A stretch of DNA of 33,247 bases from Betaproteobacteria bacterium UBA3031 (GTDB lineage Bacteria > Pseudomonadota > Gammaproteobacteria > Burkholderiales > Eutrophovitaceae), in the NCBI GenBank assembly GCA_002367635.1, contig DFDI01000034.1, positions 1 to 33,247 of the forward strand, read 5' to 3'. Shown in pieces: positions 32,934 to 33,247 of this stretch. Position numbers and translations under genes: made by a program. The notes under the pieces are model-generated. The model was given only the letters and a program-made list of their open reading frames with translations, made no database searches and was not told the origin of the DNA. Numbering within the stretch: position 1 is the first letter of the stretch; every line of letters starts with the position of its first letter.

Positions 32934-33247
32934 GCACGAGGGAAGAAATTTTGAAGGAGCTTGGCATAACACCCATCTGGAAGCTGAGTAAGGGTTCTTA
33001 TGACACCTCTAGCGTCGAAACTCGGGACAGTGTGTTACCCCAATTTTCGCTTAAGAATAGTGCTCTTGCGAAGGGTGGGCAGTTACGTCAAGCCTCGGTG
33101 ATTAAAGGTGAGTCTAGTGTTTTGTTGGAGTCCGGCAGTCATGTTGTTCTAGGATCAGGTGATCTCCAAGCGGACTGGTTGTTCGTTGGGGAGACGCAAG
33201 GAGTAGAAGAGAGTTTATCGGGTGAGTCTTTCTCAGGAGAGGCGGGG
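32930..33247 (+). CDS. uracil-DNA glycosylase family 4-like protein, 3' end outside window
   Basis: The first 106 codons of this gene are visible. It starts with TTG at 32930 inside the rimI stop (TTGA overlap); the N-terminus reads MSTREEILKELGITPIWKL. After a linker of about 70 residues, the family-4 uracil glycosylase core begins: QADWLFVGETQGVEESLSGESFSGEAG. In active members this region reads GEAPG..ED..GEPFVG.AG. Here the Ala-Pro of GEAPG is Thr-Gln, and GEPFVG is GESFSG, so the active-site loop is changed. The position after rimI is the usual place for this gene in gammaproteobacteria, as I recall. No Fe-S cysteine is visible in the part available. It could be a non-catalytic or altered-specificity member. 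Confidence 0.72.
   Translation, partial: MSTREEILKELGITPIWKLSKGSYDTSSVETRDSVLPQFSLKNSALAKGGQLRQASVIKGESSVLLESGSHVVLGSGDLQADWLFVGETQGVEESLSGESFSGEAG

Noticed and set aside
1..33247. Mobile elements, prophage, CRISPR arrays or defence islands
   Set aside because: No transposase, integrase, phage structural gene or regularly spaced repeat was seen. The many small open frames inside larger genes are shadows of the real coding strand.

Overview
The window looks like a chromosomal segment of a free-living, aerobic, probably marine or aquatic gammaproteobacterium. The lineage call is inference. It rests on a CTG-N10-CAG LexA operator (the beta/gammaproteobacterial type), a lexA-imuA-imuB-dnaE2 mutagenesis cassette, a tsaB-rimI-uracil glycosylase order, heme A synthase, and an NtrC/sigma-54 controlled urea cluster. 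Coding density is high. I see no insertion sequence, phage gene or CRISPR array. All genes appear intact, except the tRNA and the uracil-glycosylase-family gene that are cut by the window ends.

Layout. (1) 1-1862: the 3' part of a tRNA-Pro(UGG), a small predicted exported protein, a VOC-family protein (minus strand), an exported staphylococcal-nuclease-like protein and a small DUF4359-like protein. (2) 1859-8766, minus strand: an SOS operon lexA, imuA, imuB, dnaE2 with overlapping or nearly touching genes, followed 5 bp later by a MalY/PatB-type PLP enzyme. A LexA box overlaps the predicted lexA -10 element. (3) 8767-9117: a regulatory region that carries the SOS promoter leftward and a perfect NtrC site plus a perfect sigma-54 promoter rightward. 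(4) 9118-19767, plus strand: a complete urea uptake and hydrolysis cluster, urtABCDE followed by ureDABCEFG, consistent with urea use as a nitrogen source under nitrogen limitation. Two stem-loops separate urtA from urtB.

(5) 19851-25766, plus strand: a lipoprotein with a SAM-methyltransferase-like fold, formate-tetrahydrofolate ligase followed by a multi-cluster Fe-S/FAD oxidoreductase, an HNH nuclease and an M48 lipoprotein protease. (6) 25996-31507, minus strand, transcribed leftward: a 3-hydroxyacid/3-hydroxyacyl-CoA dehydrogenase, a beta-keto acid cleavage enzyme (BKACE), heme A synthase, a thiolase and an LCAD-like acyl-CoA dehydrogenase. A UUCG-loop terminator lies beyond the last gene. 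(7) 31802-33247, plus strand: tsaB, rimI and the start of a uracil-DNA-glycosylase-family gene with a divergent first motif.

The most notable signals are the back-to-back DNA-damage and nitrogen control in one 351-bp region, the PLP enzyme at the end of the SOS operon, the exported methyltransferase-like lipoprotein, the fhs/Fe-S flavoprotein pair, the BKACE/dehydrogenase pair, and the degenerate uracil-glycosylase motif. I found no clearly undescribed multi-gene system; these are the points most worth testing.
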